Shown here: piece after piece, positions 55,101-63,446 of the stretch | How positions within the stretch are numbered: position 1 is the stretch's first letter | Layout of the letters: each line of letters begins with the position of its first letter | Assembly (NCBI GenBank): GCA_030285985.1 | Contig: CP127384.1 | Location: 1,600,501-1,664,500 of the forward strand | Reading direction: 5' to 3' | Length of the DNA stretch: 64,000 bases | From: Aquidulcibacter paucihalophilus | Lineage (GTDB): Bacteria; Pseudomonadota; Alphaproteobacteria; Caulobacterales; Caulobacteraceae | Position numbers and translations under genes: made by a program | The notes under the pieces: model-generated | The model's database searches: none | The model's input: the letters and a program-made list of their open reading frames with translations, nothing else | Told to the model about the DNA's origin: nothing

Positions 55101-55499
55101 CTAATGGTCGTCTTCGGCCATCAGGAAATGCGCGGTCAGGGCGGCGATTGGCTGGGCCTCATCCTCCTGCCAGGCTTCTGCGAGAACGTGGGCGACGGTC
55201 CGTCCGGCCTTGCTGATCCGTGCGCGGGCGTGAACATCCACCGGCCGGCCCGAGCGGAGATAGGCCACGGTCACATTGATCGGTCGCGGCAGCCGCAGCC
55301 GCGGATACAGGGCGGCCACCTGGGCGACGGCGGTCAGTTCAAGCAGGGCGGCGGTCGACCCGCCGTGCAGGGCGGGCAGGACGGGATTGCCGATCAGCTT
55401 CTGGTCGAACGGCATGGTGACGGTCAGGGCCTGTCCGTCGGTCGCGGTGATCAGGCCGAGGAAGCGGGCGTAGGGCAGCCGGTCCAGAAGGTCGCTCAT
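55101..55499 (-). CDS. PaaI family hotdog thioesterase
   Basis: The 132-residue protein has the hotdog fold signature: LPYARFLGLITATDGQALTV, then LPALHGGSTAALLELTAVAQ with the catalytic Gly/Asp-region, and VAYLRSGRPVDVHARARI. Such enzymes hydrolyse acyl-CoA thioesters; the acyl group is not known. It follows another PaaI-type gene with a four-base overlap. Confidence 0.83.
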   Translation of the reverse strand: MSDLLDRLPYARFLGLITATDGQALTVTMPFDQKLIGNPVLPALHGGSTAALLELTAVAQVAALYPRLRLPRPINVTVAYLRSGRPVDVHARARISKAGRTVAHVLAEAWQEDEAQPIAALTAHFLMAEDDH

Positions 55500-55969
55500 C
55501 CCTTGGCCTCCCGCCCGGCACCGAGATTGGAGCCGATCCCGCGCCTGCGAAACGTGGACAGCATATAGGCGCTCTGGGCCGCAGCCACCGGATCATCCGG
55601 ACTGTCCTCGAAGGCCCAGGCGCGGACAAAGGCGACCGATCGGCTGAGGTGATAGCAGCGCGCTTCCGCGATCAGATCAGAGCGCGCCCGGGCCGCCCGC
55701 ATGTAGTCGACCCGCAGGTCGAGGGTCGCGATCGACTCGAACTGGCCGAGCGCGAGCCACACCGCGAGGCCGCCGACGTGGTCGAGCAGGGTGGTGACCA
55801 GACCGCCCGAGAGGACGCCGGTATCGGGATCGCCGACAAGGTCCTCGCGCCATGGCGCACGGATCCGGACGCGGTCGCCGTCGACACCGTCATAGACGAA
55901 GCCGAGGGCATGGGTATGGGCTGCGCCGGCGGCCAACTGGGGAAGAATGGCGTGGATCGGAGAAAGCAT
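55496..55969 (-). CDS. PaaI family hotdog thioesterase
   Basis: This 157-residue hotdog protein contains APWREDLVGDPDTGVLSGGL, VTTLLDHVGGLAVWLALGQ and IATLDLRVDYMRAARARSDL, the PaaI/YbgC-like core. Catalytic Asp lies in TLLDHVGG. The C-terminus is basic. It overlaps the next thioesterase gene by four bases, forming a two-gene unit that might act as heterodimer subunits; a paired arrangement of PaaI genes is common in alphaproteobacteria. Confidence 0.83.
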   Translation of the reverse strand: MLSPIHAILPQLAAGAAHTHALGFVYDGVDGDRVRIRAPWREDLVGDPDTGVLSGGLVTTLLDHVGGLAVWLALGQFESIATLDLRVDYMRAARARSDLIAEARCYHLSRSVAFVRAWAFEDSPDDPVAAAQSAYMLSTFRRRGIGSNLGAGREAKG

Positions 55970-56029
55970 TGCATGCTTCTCGGTCCGTCCGGATACGAGC
56001 GCAAGGGCGCCCGGGCATCGATCGCCGGA

Positions 56030-57676
56030 TCAGGCGGCGGAGCGGCGCTTGTGATTGCGTTCCGGAACGGTCTCGGCCTCGACCTCGACGGCCGCAGCGG
56101 CCTGCTCCAGCGCGAGGTTCATCGCCATACGCAGGCGCTCGGGCTTGATCGGCTTCTCGACGACTGCGGCCATGCCGATCGTGAGGTATTTGCGGGCATC
56201 ATCGGGATCAGCGTTGGCGGTCAGGGCGACGATGGGGATGTTGCGCGCCGGGCCGGTGAGGGCGCGGATCGCCTGGGTCGCCTGGACGCCGTCCATACGC
56301 GGCATCTTGATGTCCATCAGGATCAGGTCGAAGCGACGTTCCTGTACGGCCTCGAGGGCCTCGACGCCATCCTCGGCCGTTTCCGAGGTGCAGCCGAACA
56401 TTTCGCACAGGGCCTGGGCCACCACGCGGTTGGTCGCATTGTCGTCCACGATCAGGATGTGGGGGCTGGTCCCGAGGTCGCCCTCGCCGCCGAAATTCTC
56501 GACATTGGATGCTGCGGCGGCCTCGACCTGGGTCCGCTCGACGTCCAGGTCGAAGGCGAAGGTGGCACCGCGGCCCGGGTTGTTTTCAGCCCAGATCCGC
56601 CCGCCCATGCGATCAACGATCTGGCGGCAGATGGCCAGGCCGAGGCCGGCTCCGTCCTGACCAGAGCCTTGTACGAACGGCTCGAAGATGGCGTCGACGC
56701 GATCGGCATCGACCCCTGTGCCGTCATCACGAACGCGGGCTTCCAGTCGGATACGGTCACCGTCCGCCACGGCCTTCAGGCCGGCCTCCACCACGCCATT
56801 GCGGGCGAAGTTGAGGGCGTTGCCGATCAGATTGTTGAACACCTGGGTGACCCGGGTGCCGTCAATGACGGCCGCCAGCTCGGTGTCGCCCTCATAGCTC
56901 ACCATCAGGGTCACATTATCCTGCGATGCCCGGGGAGCCCAGGTCGTCTGGATATCGTCCATCAGGGCGCGCAGCGGCGTGGCCACGGGATGAAGATCCA
57001 GTTCGCCGGCCTCGGCGCGCGACAGGTCCAGTGCGTCCTGCAGGATCTTCAGCAGGGTCTCCGACGACTCCACGATCGTGGTGATATGGGCGTGGGACTG
57101 GGCGTTGAGGGGTTGCCGGCGCAGCAGTTCAGCCACCGCCAGGACGCCGTTCATCGGCGTACGCAGCTCGTGGCTCATGATCGCCAGGAACTGACTCTTG
57201 GCCCGTGCGGAGGCGAGGGCCTGGGTTCGGGTATCGGACAGGACGCGGGCCTGTTCGGTCAGTTCCAGGTTCTGCTGACGCTGGAGCTCATTGACCGCCT
57301 GGAGCAAGGAGCCGGCCGTGCCGACGCCGTGATAGCGGCCCTCGCGGGTGACGATGAAGCCGCGCATCAGGGCTTCCGGGCCGCCTTTCAGCAGCACATC
57401 GCAGAAAGCGTCGATACTGACCCCGGCTTCCACGACCGCCGGCTCGGGGTCCATGACATGGAGGACCGGGCGATTGGCAAACTGGGCATGACCCAGCGGG
57501 CTGGCAATTTTCAGCAGGAAGGCGTTGCGTTCGACCAGACCCACCGGCCGGCCGTTCTCGACGACCGGGATCACCAGAGTCGCAGGTTCACGCTCGAAGC
57601 GCGCGAAGACGTCGATTCCCGGCGTCTCGGGCGAAACCGCCTCGGCGCGTTCGGTCAGGACTTCTAGGGTCGGCAT
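56030..57676 (-). CDS. Hybrid histidine kinase with an N-terminal CBS pair
   Basis: The 548-residue soluble kinase has a CBS-domain pair (about 15-130), where NGRPVGLVERN and MDPEPAVVEAG are the typical edges, then a coiled coil, a HisKA domain (His169 in [14 protein letters not shown]), a HATPase domain (NNLIGNALNF, DDGTGVD, GAGLGLAI) and a C-terminal receiver (Asp455 in LILMDIKMPRMDG). CBS pairs bind adenine nucleotides or c-di-AMP/SAM, so the kinase may read cell energy or nucleotide state. There are no membrane segments. It is divergent from queC. Confidence 0.9.
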   Translation of the reverse strand: MPTLEVLTERAEAVSPETPGIDVFARFEREPATLVIPVVENGRPVGLVERNAFLLKIASPLGHAQFANRPVLHVMDPEPAVVEAGVSIDAFCDVLLKGGPEALMRGFIVTREGRYHGVGTAGSLLQAVNELQRQQNLELTEQARVLSDTRTQALASARAKSQFLAIMSHELRTPMNGVLAVAELLRRQPLNAQSHAHITTIVESSETLLKILQDALDLSRAEAGELDLHPVATPLRALMDDIQTTWAPRASQDNVTLMVSYEGDTELAAVIDGTRVTQVFNNLIGNALNFARNGVVEAGLKAVADGDRIRLEARVRDDGTGVDADRVDAIFEPFVQGSGQDGAGLGLAICRQIVDRMGGRIWAENNPGRGATFAFDLDVERTQVEAAAASNVENFGGEGDLGTSPHILIVDDNATNRVVAQALCEMFGCTSETAEDGVEALEAVQERRFDLILMDIKMPRMDGVQATQAIRALTGPARNIPIVALTANADPDDARKYLTIGMAAVVEKPIKPERLRMAMNLALEQAAAAVEVEAETVPERNHKRRSAA

Positions 57677-57867
57677 GAGAGGCCGCTACTCCACTGGGAC
57701 CTGTGGACAATGCAGCAGAACCGTTTGCGGAAGGGTTAAGGCGGTAACCGCCATTTTTGGGTCGCTTTTGCTCTGTCCGCGGGGCTGGTGTAGAAGGCCG
57801 GCCCCGCCGATCAGCGGCCCATCCCCTTGTCCATGCGCGCGGCCGACCGGCCGACCGCAGGTTTGTC

Positions 57868-58599
57868 ATGAGCGATTCCCAAATCCCTTACACCACGCCA
57901 ACGTCCGCGACATCGGCCCTCGTCCTGTTCTCCGGCGGGCAGGACAGCGCGACCTGCCTGGCCTGGGCGCTGGAGCGGTATGCCCGCGTCGAGACGGTCG
58001 GGTTTGACTACGGCCAGCGCCATCGCGTCGAGATGGAGGCCCGGCTGGCGGTCCGCGCCGGCATGACCGGGGTGCTGCCCCAATGGGCCGAACGGCTGGG
58101 ACCGGATCACGTCGTCGACCTGACCGGCTACGGCCGGATTGCCGAAAGCGCCCTGACGGCCGACCGGGCTATCGAGATGGATGCGCGGGGTCTGCCGACC
58201 ACCTTCGTCCCCGGCCGCAATCTGGTCTTCCTGACCTGCGCCGCCGCACTGGCGGACCGCCGGGGACTGGATGTGCTGGTTGGCGGCATGTGCGAGACCG
58301 ACTATTCGGGCTACCCCGACTGCCGGCGCGACACTATCGACGCCATGGCGACAGCACTCAGCCTCGGGCTGGACAAGCCGGTTGTCATCGAGACGCCCCT
58401 GATGGCCCTGACCAAGGCCGAGACCTGGGCGCTGGCTGATCGCATCGGGGGTGCGGCGCTGGTCGAGCTGATCATCGAAGCCTCGCACACCTGCTACCGG
58501 GGCGACCGGACCCATCGCCACGCCTGGGGCTACGGCTGCGGCGACTGCCCCGCCTGTGCGCTGCGTGCGGCGGGTCATGCCGAGTGGGTCGGTGCATGA
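57868..58599 (+). CDS. queC: 7-cyano-7-deazaguanine synthase
   Basis: QueC makes preQ0 from carboxy-deazaguanine with ATP and ammonia. The 243-residue enzyme has the N-type ATP pyrophosphatase loop [30 protein letters not shown], and [11 protein letters not shown], and the C-terminal zinc site with four Cys in TCYRGD and [13 protein letters not shown]. The start ATG 57868 fits; the frame is open far upstream. It overlaps queE (ATGA). No preQ1 riboswitch was recognised in the 190-base upstream region. Confidence 0.94.
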   Translation: MSDSQIPYTTPTSATSALVLFSGGQDSATCLAWALERYARVETVGFDYGQRHRVEMEARLAVRAGMTGVLPQWAERLGPDHVVDLTGYGRIAESALTADRAIEMDARGLPTTFVPGRNLVFLTCAAALADRRGLDVLVGGMCETDYSGYPDCRRDTIDAMATALSLGLDKPVVIETPLMALTKAETWALADRIGGAALVELIIEASHTCYRGDRTHRHAWGYGCGDCPACALRAAGHAEWVGA

Positions 58600-59231
58600 C
58601 CTATTCGGCCAAGGAGGTCTTCCTGACGGTGCAGGGCGAGGGCGGGCAAGCCGGACGGCCCGCCGTCTTCCTGCGGTTCGCCGGCTGCAACCTCTGGAGT
58701 GGGCTGGAGCGTGACCGGGCGGCCGCCGTCTGCACCTTCTGTGACACGGACTTTGTCGGCGTGGACGGCGACGGCGGCGGCAAGTTCGCGTCGGCCGACG
58801 CGCTGGCGGACCATGTCGCCGCCCTGTGGCGGGGGCGGGCAGGGGACCCGAAGCTGGTCGTCTGCACCGGCGGTGAGCCCCTGTTGCAGCTGGACACCGC
58901 TCTGATTGAGGCCCTGCATGCGCGTGGCTTTGAGATTGCCGTCGAAACCAACGGCACGCTCTCCGCACCGGCCGGGATCGACTGGGTCTGCGTCAGCCCC
59001 AAGGCCGAAGCGCCCGTTCTTCAGACCTCCGGCCAGGAGCTCAAGCTCGTCTTCCCCCAGGCCTCGGCCATGCCCGACCGGTTCGAACACCTCGCCTTCG
59101 AACGTTTCTGGCTCCAGCCCATGGACGGCCCGGACCAGGCGGCCAACACCGCGGCGGCGATCGACTACTGCCTGACCCATCCGAAATGGCGCCTCAGCGT
59201 CCAGACCCACAAATACATCGGCGTAAGATGA
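58596..59231 (+). CDS. queE: 7-carboxy-7-deazaguanine synthase, CX14CX2C type
   Basis: QueE is a radical-SAM enzyme that makes 7-carboxy-7-deazaguanine from carboxytetrahydropterin. The 211-residue protein begins [20 protein letters not shown]. The cluster loop is [20 protein letters not shown], i.e. Cys-X14-Cys-X2-Cys, the extended form known from some QueE enzymes, instead of CX3CX2[11 protein letters not shown] (SAM site) is intact. Overlap with queC at the start and with queD at the end (four bases each) makes a tight queCED operon. Confidence 0.93.
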   Translation: MTYSAKEVFLTVQGEGGQAGRPAVFLRFAGCNLWSGLERDRAAAVCTFCDTDFVGVDGDGGGKFASADALADHVAALWRGRAGDPKLVVCTGGEPLLQLDTALIEALHARGFEIAVETNGTLSAPAGIDWVCVSPKAEAPVLQTSGQELKLVFPQASAMPDRFEHLAFERFWLQPMDGPDQAANTAAAIDYCLTHPKWRLSVQTHKYIGVR

Positions 59232-59596
59232 GCGTTTTCGAGATCACCAAGGCCGCCACTTTCGACGCGGCCCATCACTTTCCGAGCGAGCCCGAGGGCA
59301 GCCCCTACCGCCGCATCCACGGTCATTCGTTCCAGGTCGAGGCCACGGTGCGCAGCGAGGTTCTGGACGCGGAGCATGGCTGGGTCGCTGATCTGGGCGC
59401 GCTGGACCGGGCTCTGAAGGCTGCCGCAGAGGAACTGGACCACGGCATGCTCAACGAGCACGCCGGCCTGGAGCTGCCGTCGCTGGAGCACCTGTGCCTG
59501 TGGTTCGCCGGACGTTTGAAAGCGGACTGGCCGGGCCTGAGCCGGATTACGGTCTCCCGGCCGACCATCCACGAACGCTGTGTGCTGACGCTCTAG
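59228..59596 (+). CDS. queD: QueD-like 6-carboxytetrahydropterin synthase with Tyr at the catalytic Cys position
   Basis: The 122-residue tunnelling-fold protein has the zinc His residues in TFDAAHHF and IHGHSF (His16, His31, His33) and AELDHGMLNE-type core (EELDHGMLN). At position 27, where E. coli QueD has its catalytic Cys (in EGHKCGRLHGH), this protein has Tyr (EGSPYRRIHGH). Its only Cys are in HLCLWF and ERCVLTL. Operon position says it performs the QueD reaction, but the mechanism may differ. Confidence 0.88.
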   Translation: MSVFEITKAATFDAAHHFPSEPEGSPYRRIHGHSFQVEATVRSEVLDAEHGWVADLGALDRALKAAAEELDHGMLNEHAGLELPSLEHLCLWFAGRLKADWPGLSRITVSRPTIHERCVLTL

Positions 59597-59597
59597 T

Positions 59598-59870
59598 CTA
59601 GCAGCCGCGACCCTGCCGCTGGCGCTGTTCGCAACGGCGCTGTTCGCGCTCCCGGGCGCGTTCCTCGCGCTCACGTTTGGCGCGGGTTTCCTCGTCAGAG
59701 GTCGTGACCGCATCCACGCCGGCACCCACGACGGCGCCGGTGGCCTGGGCCGCGCCGCCCACGATCGCGCCGGCTGTGCCCACGACGGCCCCGACGAGGC
59801 AGCCCTGCAGCATCAGGCTGACGCCGAGGATGGCGACGATGGTCGCGCCGGATTTGATGGTCTTGAACAT
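59598..59870 (-). CDS. Small glycine-rich lipoprotein
   Basis: The 90-residue product has a lipoprotein signal (lipobox LQGC, Cys at 24), a glycine-zipper stretch (LVGAVVGTAGAIVGGAAQATG and GAVVGAGVDAV), and a charged Arg/Glu-rich tail (KREREERAREREQRR) with further Cys at the end. It is convergent with queD. Such proteins are envelope-anchored with no known function. ATG 59870 gives the right signal; the longer frame does not. Confidence 0.72.
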   Translation of the reverse strand: MFKTIKSGATIVAILGVSLMLQGCLVGAVVGTAGAIVGGAAQATGAVVGAGVDAVTTSDEETRAKREREERAREREQRRCEQRQRQGRGC

Positions 59871-59956
59871 GACGCCTTCTCCCTGTCGCGCAGGGTTAAC
59901 CGGCAATGGTGAACGACGTCTGATCGGCGAACGGGCACGGTCATGCCGGGGACGAC

Positions 59957-60033
59957 TGGTGGGCGGCGAGGGGTTCGAACCCCCGACCCCCTCGGTGTAA
60001 ACGAGGTGCTCTGACCAGCTGAGCTAGCCGCCC
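59957..60033 (-). tRNA. tRNA-Val (anticodon TAC)
   Basis: Read on the minus strand, the 77-base gene folds to a cloverleaf with perfect acceptor stem GGGCGGC/GCCGCCC, A discriminator and encoded CCA. The anticodon stem CCTCG/CGAGG encloses TTTACAC, giving TAC at 59997-59999 for valine codons. The T loop is GTTCGAACC. No terminator was recognised. Confidence 0.97.
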
Positions 60034-60063
60034 GTCCGCTGAAACCCGAAGGCTTCCTGTACC

Positions 60064-63000
60064 CTAGAACCGGAAGCTGGCTCGCAGGAACAGCATGTAG
60101 CGGATGTAGTCCTCGATCATCTCGGCATCGGCGTTGATGGACAGCATGCCAAGTTCGTTGCCGATGTTCAGTCGGAACCCGACGATCGGACCGCCGCCTT
60201 CGATCGAGCCGCCGTCCAGGGTGAAGTCCGGACCGCCCGAGCGGAAGCGGGCGATGGTCTCGCCCGGATCGACCGAGATGTTCTGGCGCCAGCCGACGCG
60301 GAGTTCGGGACGAAGCCAGTTGTCCTCGCCCATCGACATGCCGAGGTTGATGGCCGCGGTCGCCGAGAACAGGTGACCATCGCGATCGTCGATCTCAAGG
60401 TCGAAGCCGTCGCCGCCGCCGGTTTCGACGTGGCCGTCCTCGCTCAGCGAGAAGAACTCGGCATAGGCCTCCGGCCGAACGCTGAACCGTCCGAAACTGC
60501 GCTCGTAAGAGACGCCGCCGGCCGCCGCGAGGGAGAAGCCCGACCAGTCGGATTCATTGGTCAGGTTCAGCCCGGAGCCGACGAAGCGGCGCTCGGACTC
60601 AAAGGTCGCATAGCCGGCCGCAGCCCGTGCCCAGGTGGTCCAGTACTGGCCCTGCGCGCGCCAGTAGACGCCCAACTCCAGCAGGCTGGCCGTCAGCACT
60701 TCCTCGGCCGCTGATTCGGGATCCTCGAGGTCGGACGAGGTGAAGGCCAGCGAAAGCCCGACCGCGCCGAGGCCCGTGCCCTGCTCGATGCCACCGGCGA
60801 CGCCGAAGCCTTCCGAGCGGAAGCCGTAGGTGTCGGTCTTGTCCTTGTCGGCGTAGAAATTGATCTCCTGCACCCAGGCGCTGGTTTCGCCGGGGGCCGC
60901 GGAGGCATTGCGGCCCGTCAGGGCGCGGGTCACGGCGTCCACACCCGACGACAGCGAGAGCAGGGGGCCGCCGGCATGGTCGGGCAGCAGCTGCTCATAC
61001 AGGTCGATGAAATCCTCGCGCCCGGTCTGTGACAGGAAGGCATTGCGGACATTCGCCGCGCCCGTGCCGCCGAGGGCCGAATAGAAGGAATCGTACATCG
61101 CGGCCTCGACCGGGATGAACTCGGCCTCATCGGCGGTGCGACGGCGCACATCCACGAAGACCTGACCGGCCGGAACGTTGGCACCGGCCTCGACCATGTA
61201 GAGATAGGGCGAGTTCTCCTCGATCGAGCCGAGGTCGATGGCGCCGTAGTTCAGCGTTCCCGCATCAATCAGCGTGAAACGCTCGGGACCCGTGAGCAGC
61301 GAGGTGAAGCGCACGCCGATGCCGGCTCCGTCCGCAAGGGTCGCGGTCCCGGAGACATTGAAGCCGCCCGAGGCGCTGTTCGCGGGGTCAACGGTGATGA
61401 TGAGGTCGCCGGCCGCGCCCACGTTCAATGTGGTCACGTTCAGGGGTGCCGTGTGCCGGGCGTCGAGGATGCCGTTGCTCACGTTGATGGTCAGGTCGCC
61501 GCCCACGTCGGACAGGGCGCTCCGGACGATGGACCCGCCCGAGATCGAAAGCGTATCGGCACCCAGTCCGAAATCGATGTCGCCGAAAACGACGCCGTTG
61601 CGGATGTCGACCACATCGGCACCGGTACCGAGCCTGATGTCACCGACGATGATCGGCTCGATGCTGTCCGGGACGCCATCGCCGTCGCTGTCAGGGTCCT
61701 GGGCCGTCGGGGTGGCGGCGACGCCCGTCTGCAAGATTGTGACGCCGGTCGTATTGGCCGCGACGTTGATGGCCGTCGTCGAACCCGTGACCGCATCGCC
61801 GGCCGCATTGGGATTGAGGGTCGCCTGGAGCGAGCGGGTGTTGGTGATCGAGGCGAGGGTGCCGCTGAGGTCGTTGATGGCGGTGACATCGGCGACGCCG
61901 CCGCCGGCCGAAGCAAGGATGGAGCCGTTGTTGGTAAAGCTCAGCAGGGACGCGCCGGCGTCGATCTGGATGGCGACCGCATTGGCCGCGACCTCGCTGG
62001 CGACACCGCCGGTAATGTTGCCGACGTTGATGAAGCGCGGCGTGGAGGCACCAACGCCGAAACGATAGGCCGTGGCGTTGGCCCCGTTGCCGAGGGCTGC
62101 GACAGTGCCCTGGTTGCGCACGCCGCCGGCAATGACCACCGACTGGCCGGCGTTGCCGCCGAACAAGATCGCATTGGCCGTGATGCCCGCATAGATGCCC
62201 TGGCCGGTGACCGTGCCGCGGTTGATGAAGCCGAAGTCGTTGTCTCCCGTGCCGACGACGCCAAGGGTGATGTTCTGGGTCGTCGAGGCGACGAGAATGG
62301 CGGGCGCGGCACCGTAGCTGTTGATGTTGCCCGTGCCTTCGGTGCTGTCGGCGATCCCGTCGGCGTCCTCATCCGTATTGGCGGTGTCCGTATCGGTCGG
62401 CGCGCGGTCGACGACGACGCCGCCGGCGACATTGCCCGCGATGATGACCGCGGGCCCGCCCTGCAGCCGGTCTTCGGCGTCGAGCCTCGACTCAAACGTG
62501 TCATTGCCGAGGCTGGTGTAACGATAGCCGGTGGCGTTGATTTCACCCTGCAGCGTCAACCGGCCGCCGACGTCGCCACCGATCGAGACTGCCGATGTAT
62601 TCTGGCCGCGCGCCGTCACGCTCCCCAGAAGGGCGATGTTGCCGGTCACGGCGCCCTGGGTCCGGATGGCGACGGAGTTGTCGCCGAAGACGCGGATGTT
62701 GCCCTGGGACTGGATGTTGCCGATCAGGCCGGATTCGATCGAGATGGCGTAGGAGTTGTTCCCGTCAACGCCGATCGAGCCGAGGTTGCTGACGATCAGA
62801 TTGCCCGTGACGGGCGCGCCGGCCGCATAGCGGACGCCGTAGCGACCCGTGCCCGTGGCCCAGGGTCCGTCGATATCGCCGTCATTGTCTGTGTCAGGAT
62901 AGGTTTCGATCGTGTCGATGATCGAGATCGTCGACCCGATGGTCACGTTGGAGGTCACCCCCGCGTTGACCAGGATCGCCGTGGCCCCGTCCGCGGCCGG

Positions 63001-63249
63001 GGTCATCGTGATGGAACTGGTGCCTTCCATCGTGAAATCATGGTTGGAGTTCACCGTCACGGCCGTTCCCGACGTCAGGGAAATGCCGCCGCTGCCGGAG
63101 ATACGGATGCTGTCGGCCGTGCCGCCGTCCGTCGCGTTCAACGTCGTGATCGGCGCGGTGCGGACCGTCGTAATCACGACTTCGGCCATGGCCCCGGTGG
63201 CTGCCAGCAGGGGAGCGATCGCAACCGCGGTCGCGAGTAGAATACGCAT
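60064..63249 (-). CDS. Autotransporter (type Va) with a long beta-helix passenger
   Basis: The 1061-residue protein has a signal peptide (MRILLATAVAIAPLLAATGA), a long repetitive passenger (about 23-780) full of short Gly/Asn/Thr strands typical of a beta-helix, and a C-terminal autotransporter barrel (about 785-1061) with the typical end LFLRASFRF. Three Asp-rich loops (about 118-128, 285-303 and 518-530), such as TDNDGDIDG and DSDGDGVPDS, resemble TSP3-type calcium sites. The passenger lacks an evident protease or adhesin motif. Upstream at 63321 is an inverted repeat. Confidence 0.88.
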   Translation of the reverse strand: MRILLATAVAIAPLLAATGAMAEVVITTVRTAPITTLNATDGGTADSIRISGSGGISLTSGTAVTVNSNHDFTMEGTSSITMTPAADGATAILVNAGVTSNVTIGSTISIIDTIETYPDTDNDGDIDGPWATGTGRYGVRYAAGAPVTGNLIVSNLGSIGVDGNNSYAISIESGLIGNIQSQGNIRVFGDNSVAIRTQGAVTGNIALLGSVTARGQNTSAVSIGGDVGGRLTLQGEINATGYRYTSLGNDTFESRLDAEDRLQGGPAVIIAGNVAGGVVVDRAPTDTDTANTDEDADGIADSTEGTGNINSYGAAPAILVASTTQNITLGVVGTGDNDFGFINRGTVTGQGIYAGITANAILFGGNAGQSVVIAGGVRNQGTVAALGNGANATAYRFGVGASTPRFINVGNITGGVASEVAANAVAIQIDAGASLLSFTNNGSILASAGGGVADVTAINDLSGTLASITNTRSLQATLNPNAAGDAVTGSTTAINVAANTTGVTILQTGVAATPTAQDPDSDGDGVPDSIEPIIVGDIRLGTGADVVDIRNGVVFGDIDFGLGADTLSISGGSIVRSALSDVGGDLTINVSNGILDARHTAPLNVTTLNVGAAGDLIITVDPANSASGGFNVSGTATLADGAGIGVRFTSLLTGPERFTLIDAGTLNYGAIDLGSIEENSPYLYMVEAGANVPAGQVFVDVRRRTADEAEFIPVEAAMYDSFYSALGGTGAANVRNAFLSQTGREDFIDLYEQLLPDHAGGPLLSLSSGVDAVTRALTGRNASAAPGETSAWVQEINFYADKDKTDTYGFRSEGFGVAGGIEQGTGLGAVGLSLAFTSSDLEDPESAAEEVLTASLLELGVYWRAQGQYWTTWARAAAGYATFESERRFVGSGLNLTNESDWSGFSLAAAGGVSYERSFGRFSVRPEAYAEFFSLSEDGHVETGGGDGFDLEIDDRDGHLFSATAAINLGMSMGEDNWLRPELRVGWRQNISVDPGETIARFRSGGPDFTLDGGSIEGGGPIVGFRLNIGNELGMLSINADAEMIEDYIRYMLFLRASFRF

Positions 63250-63320
63250 TCGGTAGAAACCCCTGTGGACGACACACGCAGAGACGCCGACGATCCTCTA
63301 ACAGGGACCGTGTCAGCCTG

Positions 63321-63343
63321 CCTCAAGTTTCTCGAATTTGAGG
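63321..63343. promoter_or_regulatory. Imperfect palindrome upstream of the autotransporter
   Basis: CCTCAAgTTtctcgAAtTTGAGG reads as an inverted repeat in which 8 of 9 arm positions pair, with 5 bases in the centre. It lies 72 bases upstream of the autotransporter start and 104 bases before the SPFH gene, in the divergent promoter region. It could bind a regulator; its length suits a dimeric protein. Confidence 0.4.
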
Positions 63344-63411
63344 CGAATGCAAGGCCGAACCCGCTGGCGGGGCGTGTTCGGCAAGCGCGGCTATTGCCAA
63401 TATCGCAATCA

Positions 63412-63425
63412 AAGTGATATCACTT
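63412..63425. promoter_or_regulatory. Perfect 14-bp palindrome upstream of the SPFH gene
   Basis: AAGTGATATCACTT is perfectly self-complementary and stands 21 bases before the start codon of the SPFH gene, overlapping the likely core promoter. Its AT-rich composition in a GC-rich genome, and its placement, point to a repressor operator. No regulator is visible in the window; it could be encoded just downstream. Confidence 0.6.
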
Positions 63426-63446
63426 ACATATCGACTTTGGGAGGGA

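Noticed and set aside
57736..57760. GGCGGTAACCGCC repeat followed by ATTTTT upstream of queC
   Set aside because: The stem is five pairs with a three-base loop, and it lies between divergent genes, where a terminator makes no sense. It also does not fit a CtrA box.
57700..57867. preQ1 riboswitch in the queC leader
   Set aside because: I could find no conserved preQ1 aptamer core or pseudoknot in the leader.
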